Shown: positions 32,835 to 41,043 of the stretch, piece after piece
Layout: every line of letters begins with the position of its first letter
Numbering within the stretch: position 1 is the first letter of the stretch
Assembly (NCBI RefSeq): GCF_003957745.1
Contig: NZ_CP020373.1
Span: 3,457,501 to 3,521,500 of the forward strand
Direction of reading: 5' to 3'
Length of the DNA: 64,000 nucleotides
From: Shewanella khirikhana
GTDB lineage: Bacteria > Pseudomonadota > Gammaproteobacteria > Enterobacterales > Shewanellaceae
Position numbers and translations under genes: made by a program
The notes under the pieces: generated by a model
Databases searched by the model: none
What the model was told of the DNA's origin: nothing
What the model saw: only the letters and a program-made list of their open reading frames with translations

Positions 32835-34346
32835 ATGCCTGAGCGCCTGCCCGTATTTTCCTGGATGCTGGAACACTTTGCCTGGATTGGCTTTACCCTG
32901 CTGCTGATGATTATCCACGCCCTGCGAAGCCCCAACTGCCGCAGAGAACTGCTGTCTTCCTTTTGGCTGGCGGTGGGCGTGCTTGTGCTGGCGCTGATGG
33001 TGCAATACGAAGGGGGTTGGCTGAAGCTGCCGCTGCCGCCACGCTGGCTGTCTGAGCTGGTGAGTTTGCTGTGGGGGCTGGTGCTTATCCGCATTTGGGG
33101 CACCCTATTATTCAGGCTGTTACTGCCGGCGATGAAGTTCTCGGTGCCGCAAATTGTGGCCGATATAGTGGTGACCCTGGCCTACGTCGGCTGGGGCCTG
33201 TACCGGCTTTATGCCTCGGGCTTATCCCTGGGTGAAATTGTAACTACCTCGGCGGTGCTGACTGCCATCATCGCCTTTTCGATGCAGGATACCCTCGGCA
33301 ACCTGCTCGCCGGGGTGTCGATTCAGCTCGACAGCTCCATTGGCATTGGCGACTGGCTGATGGTCGACACAGTGCAGGGGCGGGTAGTGCAAATCAACTG
33401 GCGCGCCACCACCATAGAAACCCGCAACTGGGAAACCGTGGTTATCCCCAACAGTCATTTGCTTAAACAACGCTTTACCGTGCTTGGCAGGCGTGAGGGC
33501 CAACCTCAGCAATGGCGGCGCTGGATTTGGTTTGAGCTGACCCTCGACACCCTGCCCACCCAAATTATCTCGCTGGTGGAAAACGCCCTGCGGGAAACCC
33601 AGCTGCCCAATGTGGCCCATAATCCCCGCCCGGACTGCCTGCTGATGAGTGTGGAAAAAGGCATTGCCCGCTACGCGGTACGCTATTGGCTAACCGATCT
33701 GGCCCGCGACGACCCAACGGATTCTGTGGTGCGCACCCTTATCGATGCGGCGCTCAGGCGCAACGACAGACGCCCCACCCCGCCGGTATTCAACGTGTTT
33801 ATGGACCAGGCTCAGCAACATCAGGACGCCCGCCACAAACGCCACACCGCCGAGCGCATGTCGACCCTGAAAAAACTGTCGCTGTTTGCCATGTTGCAGG
33901 AAGAAGAACTGCTGCAACTGGCGGACAATTTACGCTTTGCCCCCTTCGTTAACGGTGATGTGATCCTGCGCCAATCTGAGGTTACCAAGTGGCTGTTTAT
34001 TATCATTAAAGGCGAGGCAGAACTGGTATTTGAAAAGAACGGGAAGCAACTGACTCTCGGCATTTTGAAGGCGGGGGATTTTTGCGGCGAGCTTAGCCTG
34101 CTCACCGGTGAGCCCAGCAGTTTCTCAGTAGTCGCCAAGGGCACAGTGGAGAGCTACCGCATCAATCAGGAAATGTTCCAGTCGCTGTTTATGGCCCGTG
34201 AAGCCATGTTGCAGCCGCTGTATCAGGCGCTCAATGCCCGTCAGCAGGAGCTGACCGAGCTGCTGGCCCGCGAGGCCAACCAGCCACCTCCGCCGGAAAA
34301 CAAAGATCTGTTCAATAAGATGATGCGCTTCTTCGGCGGCAAGTAA
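32835..34346 (+). CDS. MscS-family channel with C-terminal cyclic-nucleotide-binding domain
   Basis: A 503-residue inner-membrane protein. Several TM helices lie in the first 150 residues, then the MscS pore/beta region (FSMQDTLGNLLAGVSIQL, GRVVQINWRATTIETRNWET, VVIPNSHLL). Residues about 345-470 form a CNB-type domain (LFAMLQEEELLQLADNL, GDVILRQSEVTKWLFIIIKG, GDFCGELSLLTGEPSSFSVV). The usual phosphate-contacting Arg of the GELALL-x-x-x-PR-x-A motif is Ser here, so classic cAMP binding is doubtful. ATG 32835 follows GGGAG; an in-frame ATG at 32772 is not favoured. Confidence 0.88.
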   Translation: MPERLPVFSWMLEHFAWIGFTLLLMIIHALRSPNCRRELLSSFWLAVGVLVLALMVQYEGGWLKLPLPPRWLSELVSLLWGLVLIRIWGTLLFRLLLPAMKFSVPQIVADIVVTLAYVGWGLYRLYASGLSLGEIVTTSAVLTAIIAFSMQDTLGNLLAGVSIQLDSSIGIGDWLMVDTVQGRVVQINWRATTIETRNWETVVIPNSHLLKQRFTVLGRREGQPQQWRRWIWFELTLDTLPTQIISLVENALRETQLPNVAHNPRPDCLLMSVEKGIARYAVRYWLTDLARDDPTDSVVRTLIDAALRRNDRRPTPPVFNVFMDQAQQHQDARHKRHTAERMSTLKKLSLFAMLQEEELLQLADNLRFAPFVNGDVILRQSEVTKWLFIIIKGEAELVFEKNGKQLTLGILKAGDFCGELSLLTGEPSSFSVVAKGTVESYRINQEMFQSLFMAREAMLQPLYQALNARQQELTELLAREANQPPPPENKDLFNKMMRFFGGK

Positions 34347-34401
34347 TGCACTTGGCCAGGGCTTAGGTTATTCGGCTTAATTCCTGTGCATTGCTGCGCG
34401 C

Positions 34402-34456
34402 AAGCCCGATGGGTTGGGCGCATAAGCACGATGGGTTGGGCGCATAAGCGCGCTGG
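34402..34456. repeat. 22-bp tandem repeat, 2.3 copies
   Basis: Units at 34402-34423 and 34424-34445 share GATGGGTTGGGCGCAT and differ by one base; a partial third (AAGCGCG) follows. They lie in the spacer before the GNAT gene. Confidence 0.75.
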
Positions 34457-34519
34457 CGCCTGCGGCCGCCGCAAGGCATACTGCAAGCAACCTTACATCA
34501 GAGTGCAAACCGCCACGCC

Positions 34520-35017
34520 ATGCGTATCGCCCCTTGTGAATTTGCCCGCGACGGCCACGCCATTCAGGCGATTTTCAACCACGCCATCGCCCACACCACC
34601 GCCCTGTATGAGTACGAGCCCCGGGATCTGGCCCGTATCGCCGACTGGTTCGCCCAGAAGGAAGGCAAGTATCCGGTACTGGGTGCCTTCGATGACGATG
34701 GTCATCTGATGGGCTTTGCCAGTTACGGTCCCTTTCGCGGTTTTCCTGCCAATCTGTATTCGGTGGAACACTCTGTGTATGTGCACCCCGACAGGCGTGG
34801 CAAAGGGGTGGCCGAAACCCTGATGCAGGCGCTGATTACATCTGCCAGGGAGCAACAGCTGCACATGATGGTGGGGGCGATTGATGCCACCAATGGCGCC
34901 AGTATCGCCCTGCATCAAAAGCTAGGTTTCAGCCATGCCGGCACCCTGAAAGAAGTGGGGTTTAAGTTTGAGCGCTGGCTCGATTTAGCCTTTTATCAGC
35001 TAAAACTGGCGCGCTGA
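34520..35017 (+). CDS. GNAT N-acetyltransferase (phosphinothricin acetyltransferase-like)
   Basis: A 165-residue GNAT enzyme. The acetyl-CoA loop is VHPDRRGKGVAETLM, and FNHAIAHTTALYEYEP near the N-terminus plus SIALHQKLGFSHAGTLKEVG near the C-terminus match the Pat/YwnH/MddA group, which acetylates phosphinothricin, methionine sulfone/sulfoximine or similar small amines. The native substrate here is unknown. The ribosome-binding site is weak. Confidence 0.87.
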   Translation: MRIAPCEFARDGHAIQAIFNHAIAHTTALYEYEPRDLARIADWFAQKEGKYPVLGAFDDDGHLMGFASYGPFRGFPANLYSVEHSVYVHPDRRGKGVAETLMQALITSAREQQLHMMVGAIDATNGASIALHQKLGFSHAGTLKEVGFKFERWLDLAFYQLKLAR

Positions 35018-35047
35018 TAACCGCAGGTATCCGCTCAAGCCCAATGC

Positions 35048-35075
35048 AAAAGAGAGCCAATTCAGGCTCTCTTTT
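35048..35075. terminator. Bidirectional terminator
   Basis: AAAAGAGAGCC-AATTCA-GGCTCTCTTTT between the convergent GNAT and SIMPL genes. Confidence 0.9.
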
Positions 35076-35134
35076 GTGGTTTTTTGGGATCCGAATTATC
35101 CGGACTTATTGCTTACAAACCATCGCTTGGACGC

Positions 35135-35836
35135 TTAATCACGAAGGCGGTAAGTGACTTCTACTCTGTCGGACAGGGTGATGTCGCCGGACTGATAGCT
35201 CTGGCCCACACCATTATCGGCCTCCATGGCAGCGGCCTTGTACATCACCGGGCGAACCGGGCCCTGATCGTAATAGCGGATATGCCACACGGTCTCGATT
35301 TTGGCGCCAAAGCCCTTGGCCAGCGCCTCGGCCTTAGTGCGGGCATCATCAATGGCAAGCTGACGCACCTTCTCACGCGCCGCCACGTCATCGCTCAGTT
35401 CAAAGCGGATATTGCCGACCCGATTAATGCCTGAGGTCAGGGCGGAGTCGAGGATATCGTTTACCCGGGTCAGGTCGGTGATGCGCACTGTCACCCGGCG
35501 GTTGGCGCCGTACCCCAGCAGCTGCGGCTCGGCATCTTTATGGAACTTGTATTCGGGATTAATCATCAGGTTGGCGCTTTCAATCTGCTCGCGCTTCACC
35601 CCGGCCGATTCAAGACGATGAATAAAACCGGCCACCGCCTTGTCGGACTTACGCTTCACTTCCAGCGGCTCCTTGCCCTTACTCACCACCTCCACCTGGA
35701 TGATGGCCACATCGGGCGCCACTCTTAGCTCCGCCACACCTGTGGTGTCCAGAGTCGGAAATTCAGCCGCAACGGCAGGTAAAACTGAGCCCGTCATCAG
35801 GGCGCCAAGACACAATGCAGTCAGCGTTTTTTTCAT
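35135..35836 (-). CDS. SIMPL (DUF541) domain periplasmic protein
   Basis: A 233-residue exported protein of the SIMPL/DUF541 family (relatives include E. coli YggE and Brucella BP26). A signal peptide (MKKTLTALCLGALMTGS, then VLPAVAA) leads to the repeated beta/alpha body: GVAELRVAPDVAIIQVEV, NRRVTVRITDLTRVNDIL, AREKVRQLAIDDARTKAE. YggE is linked to oxidative-stress protection; the mechanism is unsettled. ATG 35836 has AAGGAG seven bases upstream and begins the signal peptide; ATG 35857 is less likely. Confidence 0.87.
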   Translation of the reverse strand: MKKTLTALCLGALMTGSVLPAVAAEFPTLDTTGVAELRVAPDVAIIQVEVVSKGKEPLEVKRKSDKAVAGFIHRLESAGVKREQIESANLMINPEYKFHKDAEPQLLGYGANRRVTVRITDLTRVNDILDSALTSGINRVGNIRFELSDDVAAREKVRQLAIDDARTKAEALAKGFGAKIETVWHIRYYDQGPVRPVMYKAAAMEADNGVGQSYQSGDITLSDRVEVTYRLRD

Positions 35837-35977
35837 GGAATTCTCCTTGGTGTTCAAATCGCTCTATCCCTTTAAACGGTATCCCTGGCAAAAGGGGTTA
35901 AAGTTTTTCAAAAAAATTTCCCGCCCATGGGTGCACAAAATTTCGCCACACACCCTGTACCTTTGATGCATCTGCGG

Positions 35978-35983
35978 TATAAT
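35978..35983 (+). promoter_or_regulatory. Possible -10 element of rimO
   Basis: TATAAT lies 92 bases before the rimO start. I could not find a good -35 element, so the assignment is tentative. Confidence 0.35.
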
Positions 35984-36074
35984 CGCGCGCACTTTTTTGC
36001 CGGTCACCCGCTAAGCTCAATAAAGCCCCGGGTCACGGGCCCGAAACATCCGAGTCATTTTTGGAACGCGCGCC

Positions 36075-37499
36075 TTGAACAAGACAGTAGAAACCTTTGA
36101 TCCCAAGCAGACCACCACCCTCGAAACGCCAGCCAAGACCCTGGCCGCAGAGGCCGTGGCCACAGCAGATACCGCCAGCGGCAACCGCATCGGCTTCGTC
36201 AGCCTGGGCTGCCCCAAAAACCTGGTGGACTCAGAGCGTATCCTGACTCAGCTCAGAATCGACGGCTACGAGGTGACCAACAGCTACGATAACGCCGACC
36301 TGGTGATTGTAAACACCTGTGGCTTTATCGATGCAGCGGTGGAAGAGTCGCTGGATGCTATCCGTGAAGCGCTGGAAGAGAACGGCAAGGTACTGGTTAC
36401 CGGCTGTCTGGGCGCCAAAGAAAACCAAATCCGCGAAGTACATCCGGACGTGCTGGAAATCACTGGCCCCCACAGCTATGAGGCGGTGCTGAGTCACGTA
36501 CACAAGTATGTGCCCAAGCCCGAGCACAACCCTTACACCTCGCTGATTCCGCAAACCGGCGTCAAGCTGACTCCCAAGCACTACGCGTACCTGAAGATTT
36601 CCGAAGGCTGCGACAACCGCTGCACCTTCTGCATTATTCCGGCGCTGCGTGGCGATCTGGACAGCCGCGGCGTAGGCAGCGTGCTCGATGAAGCCAAGCG
36701 TCTGGTCGAGAGCGGCGTGCAGGAAATTCTGGTGGTCAGCCAGGACACCTCCGCCTACGGCAAAGACAAGGGCGGCCGCACCGACTTCTGGAACGGTATG
36801 CCAGTGAAGCAGGACATCACCACCCTCGCCCGCCAGCTTGGCAAAATGGGCGCCTGGGTGCGTCTGCACTACGTTTACCCTTACCCCTGGGTTGACGAGC
36901 TGATCCCGCTGATGGCTGAAGGTCTGATTCTGCCGTACCTCGACCTGCCGCTGCAGCACGCCAGCCCGCGCGTCCTCAAGATGATGAAGCGTCCCGGCCG
37001 CGTTGATCGTCAGCTGGACGCCATCAAGAGCTGGCGCGAGATCTGCCCAGATCTGGTTATTCGCTCCACCTTTATCGTTGGCTTCCCCGGCGAGACCGAA
37101 GAAGACTTCCAGATGCTGCTGGACTTCCTGCGCGAAGCACGTCTGGATCGCGTTGGCTGCTTTAAGTATTCCGAAGTAGAAGGCGCCGTGGCCAACACCC
37201 TGGGCGAGCTTATCAGCGAAGAAGTCAAAGAAGACAGATACGAGCGCTTTATGGAAGTGCAGGCCGAGATCAGCGCCGAGCGCCTGGCCCGTCTGGTTGG
37301 CCGCGAGCTGGATATTCTGATTGATGACGTCGACGAAGAAGGCGCCATCGGCCGCTCTTACGCCGATGCCCCGGAAATCGACGGCATGGTGTTTATCAAC
37401 GGTGAAACCGAACTGACCCCGGGCGATATGGTACGCGCCCGCATAGTGGCGTCGGACGAGCACGATCTCTGGGCCGAACTGGTGGCATTGGAAGACTGA
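36075..37499 (+). CDS. rimO: Ribosomal protein S12 methylthiotransferase RimO
   Basis: A 474-residue radical-SAM enzyme that adds a methylthio group to an Asp of ribosomal protein S12. An N-terminal UPF0004 domain carries a Cys triad (SLGCPKNLVDSER, VNTCGFID, GCLGAKE). The radical-SAM motif is EGCDNRCTFCIIP (CxxxCxxC), and a C-terminal TRAM domain ends the protein. The start appears to be TTG 36075 (GGA upstream), preceding a Thr/Ala-rich tail of about 37 residues that is not in the E. coli protein. It is monocistronic, with a terminator after the stop. Confidence 0.93.
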   Translation: MNKTVETFDPKQTTTLETPAKTLAAEAVATADTASGNRIGFVSLGCPKNLVDSERILTQLRIDGYEVTNSYDNADLVIVNTCGFIDAAVEESLDAIREALEENGKVLVTGCLGAKENQIREVHPDVLEITGPHSYEAVLSHVHKYVPKPEHNPYTSLIPQTGVKLTPKHYAYLKISEGCDNRCTFCIIPALRGDLDSRGVGSVLDEAKRLVESGVQEILVVSQDTSAYGKDKGGRTDFWNGMPVKQDITTLARQLGKMGAWVRLHYVYPYPWVDELIPLMAEGLILPYLDLPLQHASPRVLKMMKRPGRVDRQLDAIKSWREICPDLVIRSTFIVGFPGETEEDFQMLLDFLREARLDRVGCFKYSEVEGAVANTLGELISEEVKEDRYERFMEVQAEISAERLARLVGRELDILIDDVDEEGAIGRSYADAPEIDGMVFINGETELTPGDMVRARIVASDEHDLWAELVALED

Positions 37500-37538
37500 T
37501 ACTCAGCGCGGTTTACTGAGGTTATCGAATGAAGAAGC

Positions 37539-37560
37539 GGGCCCTGTGCCCGTTTTTTTA
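37539..37560 (+). terminator. rimO terminator
   Basis: CGGGC-CCTGT-GCCCG hairpin followed by seven T. Confidence 0.85.
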
Positions 37561-37592
37561 TGGCCAAAAACTGAAGAAAAAAGCAGGCACCA

Positions 37593-37799
37593 TCAGCAAC
37601 GCAGCAAACACAGACCCAAAAAATCAAAAGGGGCATCGCCCTTGTGCTGATGCCCCTTTTGGTTACGTGCCTTACGATTGTAAGAGCCTTTGCCTTTCTT
37701 TGGTTTTTCCACCCGCTGGCGGAACAGCTCGGATGTCACCAGTGCCTTGATGGCGTTGTCGCGGATGTCGCCGCGGCCGTGATCATGTGCTTTTGTCAT
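37593..37799 (-). CDS. arfA: Alternative ribosome-rescue factor A (ArfA)
   Basis: A 68-codon gene. DNAIKALVTSELFRQRVEK and PKKGKGSYNRKARNQ match ArfA, which frees stalled ribosomes on nonstop mRNA by recruiting RF2 when tmRNA fails. The reading frame contains a 12-bp hairpin with a following T6 run over codons about 47-60, so much of the mRNA should end before the stop codon. The truncated product (about 45-58 residues) would be the active form, while the full-length hydrophobic tail (PFDFLGLCLLRC) would be unstable, as known for E. coli ArfA. GAGGAAAG precedes ATG 37799. Convergent with rimO. Confidence 0.92.
   Translation of the reverse strand: MTKAHDHGRGDIRDNAIKALVTSELFRQRVEKPKKGKGSYNRKARNQKGHQHKGDAPFDFLGLCLLRC
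37612..37660 (-). terminator. Terminator/RNase III-type hairpin inside arfA
   Basis: Stem AAAAGGGGCATC (37626-37637) / GATGCCCCTTTT (37649-37660) with 11-base loop. On the minus strand it is followed by GATTTTTT. It lies wholly inside the arfA reading frame and would create nonstop arfA mRNA, the basis of its control by tmRNA. Confidence 0.85.
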
Positions 37800-37971
37800 G
37801 GTCTTTCCTCTTGGTTAAAAACGCGCCAAGCATACGGCAATCAGCAAGACAAGATCCAGATCATATTTACCCCAACAGGAAACTTTTTATGTTTCCCATT
37901 TGTGAAAAACTGTGTAACTTCAAGCCTGAAAACCTGAATTAAAAATAAGAATAATCAAGGAGTTCATGTAG

Positions 37972-38799
37972 ATGAAATGCACTTTCATTCTGCTGTCGTT
38001 GCTCAGTTTTTCCAGTGTTGGCTGCGAGCTCACCATGGGTTACCGAACCAGCGAACGCCTGCCCTACATTCATGCCGAGCCCGATAATTCCGGCCTGTTT
38101 GATGACCTCTACCGCACCGCAGCCGCCCGAATAGGCTGCGAGCTCAACATAGTCCGAGCCCCGAAAAACCGGATTATCCGCGACCTGATGCACGGCAAAA
38201 TCGACTTCTACCCCAGCTTTGGCTTTAACCGCCAGCGGATGCGCTTTGCCCACTTTGTGCCCAATGGTCTGCCCGAGCGTTACACCGGCATCAGCCGCGA
38301 AGGCACCCCGGATATCCGCCAGCCAACCGAGTTGGTTGACCATGATATGGTGCTGCTGATTTCTCCCGGCGGTTACGATTTGGGTGGTCTGCCCGACAAG
38401 CTGGAAACCCGCCGGCCGCCGGATATGGACGTACCACAGGCGCTAGGACTGCTGCGCGCACGAAAGGGCGACTTCTTTATTTACGATGAAATCACCCTCA
38501 ACTATTACCTGAAACGGGATGGCCGCACCGCCCTGAAACTGCACCATGACTGCTGCGAATCCCCAAGAACCATGTACCTTGGCTTCTCGCGCAAAAGCCC
38601 GCACTTTGATGACGAGCCCAACCCGGCTTATGATGCCGACAAGCCGCTGACGCCGGAAAATCTGCCGCGGCGCCTCAGAGCCGGAACCAAGGCTGAGCAA
38701 TTCTCCAAGAGTCTGGCGCTGATGTTGAAAGAGGGCAAAACACAGGCACTTATCCACTCGGCGGCGCTGGAGCGCGGCGCTGCCACACTGCATGGCTAA
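37972..38799 (+). CDS. Periplasmic solute-binding protein, family 3-like
   Basis: A 275-residue exported protein. A signal peptide (MKCTFILLSLLSFSSVGC) is followed by a type-2 periplasmic binding fold: TMGYRTSERLPYIHAEPDN, LYRTAAARIGCELNIVRAPK, RIIRDLMHGKIDFYPSFG, MRFAHFVP. These are SBP_bac_3-like stand-alone proteins common in Shewanella and Vibrio; no ABC permease is near, so sensing or an orphan role is likely. AAGGAG lies nine bases before ATG 37972, and a start-stop dipeptide (ATG TAG, 37966-37971) sits between them, which could reduce initiation. Confidence 0.75.
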   Translation: MKCTFILLSLLSFSSVGCELTMGYRTSERLPYIHAEPDNSGLFDDLYRTAAARIGCELNIVRAPKNRIIRDLMHGKIDFYPSFGFNRQRMRFAHFVPNGLPERYTGISREGTPDIRQPTELVDHDMVLLISPGGYDLGGLPDKLETRRPPDMDVPQALGLLRARKGDFFIYDEITLNYYLKRDGRTALKLHHDCCESPRTMYLGFSRKSPHFDDEPNPAYDADKPLTPENLPRRLRAGTKAEQFSKSLALMLKEGKTQALIHSAALERGAATLHG

Positions 38800-38814
38800 G
38801 CCCTGAAGCGTACG

Positions 38815-38840
38815 AAAAAGCCCCGCTTGGCGGGGCTTTT
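38815..38840. terminator. Bidirectional terminator
   Basis: AAAAAGCCCCGC-TTG-GCGGGGCTTTT between the binding-protein gene and convergent pmbA. Confidence 0.9.
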
Positions 38841-38867
38841 GGTTATCTGTGACTGCGCGGATGGCGC

Positions 38868-40211
38868 TTAGTTACCGGCCACCTTCATAGCATCCAGCAA
38901 TATGCCGCCGGTGCGGATGGAAGAGCGCAGATCTCTGTCCTGACTGACCGCCTGAATACTGCGGTACATGTCTTTGAGGTTACCGGCAATGGTGATCTCT
39001 TCCACCGGATAGAGGATTTCGCCGTTTTCGACGTAGAAACCGGCCGCGCCACGGGAGTAGTCGCCGGTAACCATGTTCACGCCCTGCCCCATCACCTCAG
39101 TGACAATCAGACCGGTCCCCATCTGGCGCACCAGGGCATCGAAGTCCATGCCGCTGTCGCTTAAGGTCCAGTTGTATATACCACCGGCGTGACCCGTGTT
39201 GGTCATCCCCAATTTACGGGATGAATAGGCGGTGAGCAGATAGGTGGCGAGCACGCCATCACGGATAATGTCTCGGTCGACCGTGGCCACCCCTTCACTG
39301 TCGTAGGGGGCACTGGCAAGGCCTGCGAGCAGATGCGGCTCTTCGCGGATGCTGAGCCACTCGGGGAACACCTGGGTATCCAGCGAATCCAGCAAAAAGC
39401 TCGATTTACGGTACAGGCTTGAGCCACTGATGGCGCTGATAAGGTGGCCAACCAGACCTGTGGCCACTTCGTGGGCAAACAGCACCGGCATCTTGCCGGT
39501 GGCAATCTTGCGGCCACCCAGGCGGCTTAAGGTTTTGGCGGCGGCTTTCTGGCCCACCAACTCGGGGGCGAGCAGCTCGCCATAACGGCGGGAAATGCTG
39601 TAATCGTAGTCCCGCTGCATGTTGCCATCGTCTTCTTCGCCTATCACCACGCAGCTTAAGGAGTAGCGTGACGAGCAGTAACCGTTAAGGAAGCCGTGGC
39701 TGTTGCCGTACACCTTAATGCCGGTATGGGCGTTGGCGCTGGCGCCATCGGAATTCTTAATTCGCGGGTCGGCCTCGAGCGCAGCCGCCTCAGCGCGGAT
39801 TGCCAGCTCGGTCAGCTCTTCCGGGGTCAGACTCTCGGGATGATACAACTCAAGATCGGCCACGGCCTTGGCCATCAGACTGGCTTCTGCCAGACCGTTG
39901 CAGGGGTCGGCTGAGGTATAGCGGGCAATGTCATCGGCAGCCTTTACCGCCTGACGAATGGCCTCGGGGCTTAAATCTGAGGTAGAGGAGCTGCCCTTGC
40001 AGCCGTCACGAAACACAGTGATCCCCAGGGCGCCATCCTTGTTGAACTCGACGGTTTCCACCTCTTTGAGGCGGGTCGACACCGACAGGCCCTGCTGCTT
40101 AGAAATGGCCACTTCGGCGGCGCTGGTGCCGAGCGTTTTGGCATAGTCCAAAGCCATGGCCACTGCGTCTTTCAGGGCCTCCATTTCCACTTCAATCTTG
40201 TTCGATGACAC
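38868..40211 (-). CDS. pmbA: PmbA/TldE metalloprotease subunit
   Basis: A 447-residue homologue of E. coli PmbA (TldE), which with TldD forms a protease that trims microcin B17 precursor and degrades unfolded peptides. Matching stretches include EVETVEFNKDGALGITVF, STSDLSPEAIRQAV, SGSSLYRKSSFLLDSL, TGHAGGIYNW, TGDYSRGAAGF and EITIAGNLKDMYR. As in TldE generally, the zinc HExxxH motif is absent; catalysis is by TldD, which is not in this window. The start is GTG 40211 with AGAG upstream. Divergent from darP, the arrangement seen in E. coli. Confidence 0.93.
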   Translation of the reverse strand: MSSNKIEVEMEALKDAVAMALDYAKTLGTSAAEVAISKQQGLSVSTRLKEVETVEFNKDGALGITVFRDGCKGSSSTSDLSPEAIRQAVKAADDIARYTSADPCNGLAEASLMAKAVADLELYHPESLTPEELTELAIRAEAAALEADPRIKNSDGASANAHTGIKVYGNSHGFLNGYCSSRYSLSCVVIGEEDDGNMQRDYDYSISRRYGELLAPELVGQKAAAKTLSRLGGRKIATGKMPVLFAHEVATGLVGHLISAISGSSLYRKSSFLLDSLDTQVFPEWLSIREEPHLLAGLASAPYDSEGVATVDRDIIRDGVLATYLLTAYSSRKLGMTNTGHAGGIYNWTLSDSGMDFDALVRQMGTGLIVTEVMGQGVNMVTGDYSRGAAGFYVENGEILYPVEEITIAGNLKDMYRSIQAVSQDRDLRSSIRTGGILLDAMKVAGN

Positions 40212-40385
40212 TGTCTTACTCTGGTTAACGGCGTAATGGGCCTAAGCATAACAAAGGCCATCTGCAAATCACATCCACAATTCCGGCCTAAATGGCGACT
40301 TTTCACTGGCATTGTGCGGACATATTCGCGCAGTAAGCGGCTTGATGGTAATATTGGCGGATTGCGTAAAAGAGGTTTTGAGTAA

Positions 40386-40952
40386 ATGAACGTCGTCGGC
40401 GATCCCGAGAATTTCAAACAGCCTTATGACGAGGACGAAGATTACATCAGTAAGACGTCCTTTAAGAAGGAATCCCATGCGGCACAAGAGCTGGGCAAGC
40501 GTCTGCTTAGCCTGAGCAAGAGCCAGCTGGACAAACTCGAGCTGGATGAAAGCCTGCTCGATGCCCTGATTGCAGCCAAGAAAATTAAGCCCAACACCGA
40601 GGCGCACCGTCGTCAGGTGCAGTTTATCGGTAAGCTGATGCGTAACCTCGACAGCGAGGCCATCACGGCAGCGCTGGATAAGGTGACTAACCGCAACAAT
40701 TCCGAAGCTGCCCGGGTGCACGTGCTGGAAAAAGTGCGTGACCGACTGCTGAGCGAAGGCGACGCCGAAATTCAGGCACTGATTGAAGCCCATTCGGCTC
40801 TGGAACGGCAAAAGCTGCGTCAGCTGGTACGTGCCCTGGCCAAAGAAGTGGCCGCCGAAGCCGCAAAGGAAGAGCCCGACCCAGCCAAGGCGCTCGAGTC
40901 CAAGGCCGCCAAAGAGCTGCACAAATACCTGCGCGAAGGCATGGCCGAGTAA
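40386..40952 (+). CDS. darP: Ribosome maturation factor DarP (YjgA)
   Basis: A 188-residue, highly charged helical protein of the YjgA/DUF615 family, which associates with late 50S precursors and helps peptidyl-transferase-centre maturation. Seen: EDYISKTSFKKESHAAQELG, LLDALIAAKKIKPNTEAHRR, QFIGKLMRNLD and a Lys/Glu/Ala-rich C-terminal helix. Divergent from pmbA, the conserved gammaproteobacterial order. Confidence 0.92.
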   Translation: MNVVGDPENFKQPYDEDEDYISKTSFKKESHAAQELGKRLLSLSKSQLDKLELDESLLDALIAAKKIKPNTEAHRRQVQFIGKLMRNLDSEAITAALDKVTNRNNSEAARVHVLEKVRDRLLSEGDAEIQALIEAHSALERQKLRQLVRALAKEVAAEAAKEEPDPAKALESKAAKELHKYLREGMAE

Positions 40953-40969
40953 GCTTTCGCTATTTAAAT

Positions 40970-40996
40970 AAAAAGCCCCGCTCTGCGGGGCTTTTT
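40970..40996. terminator. Bidirectional terminator
   Basis: AAAAAGCCCCGC-TCT-GCGGGGCTTTTT between darP and the convergent ABC export operon. Confidence 0.92.
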
Positions 40997-41043
40997 ATTG
41001 CTCGATAATCGTATTGGCAACCAGCTTACTGGTTCGTCGGCCA

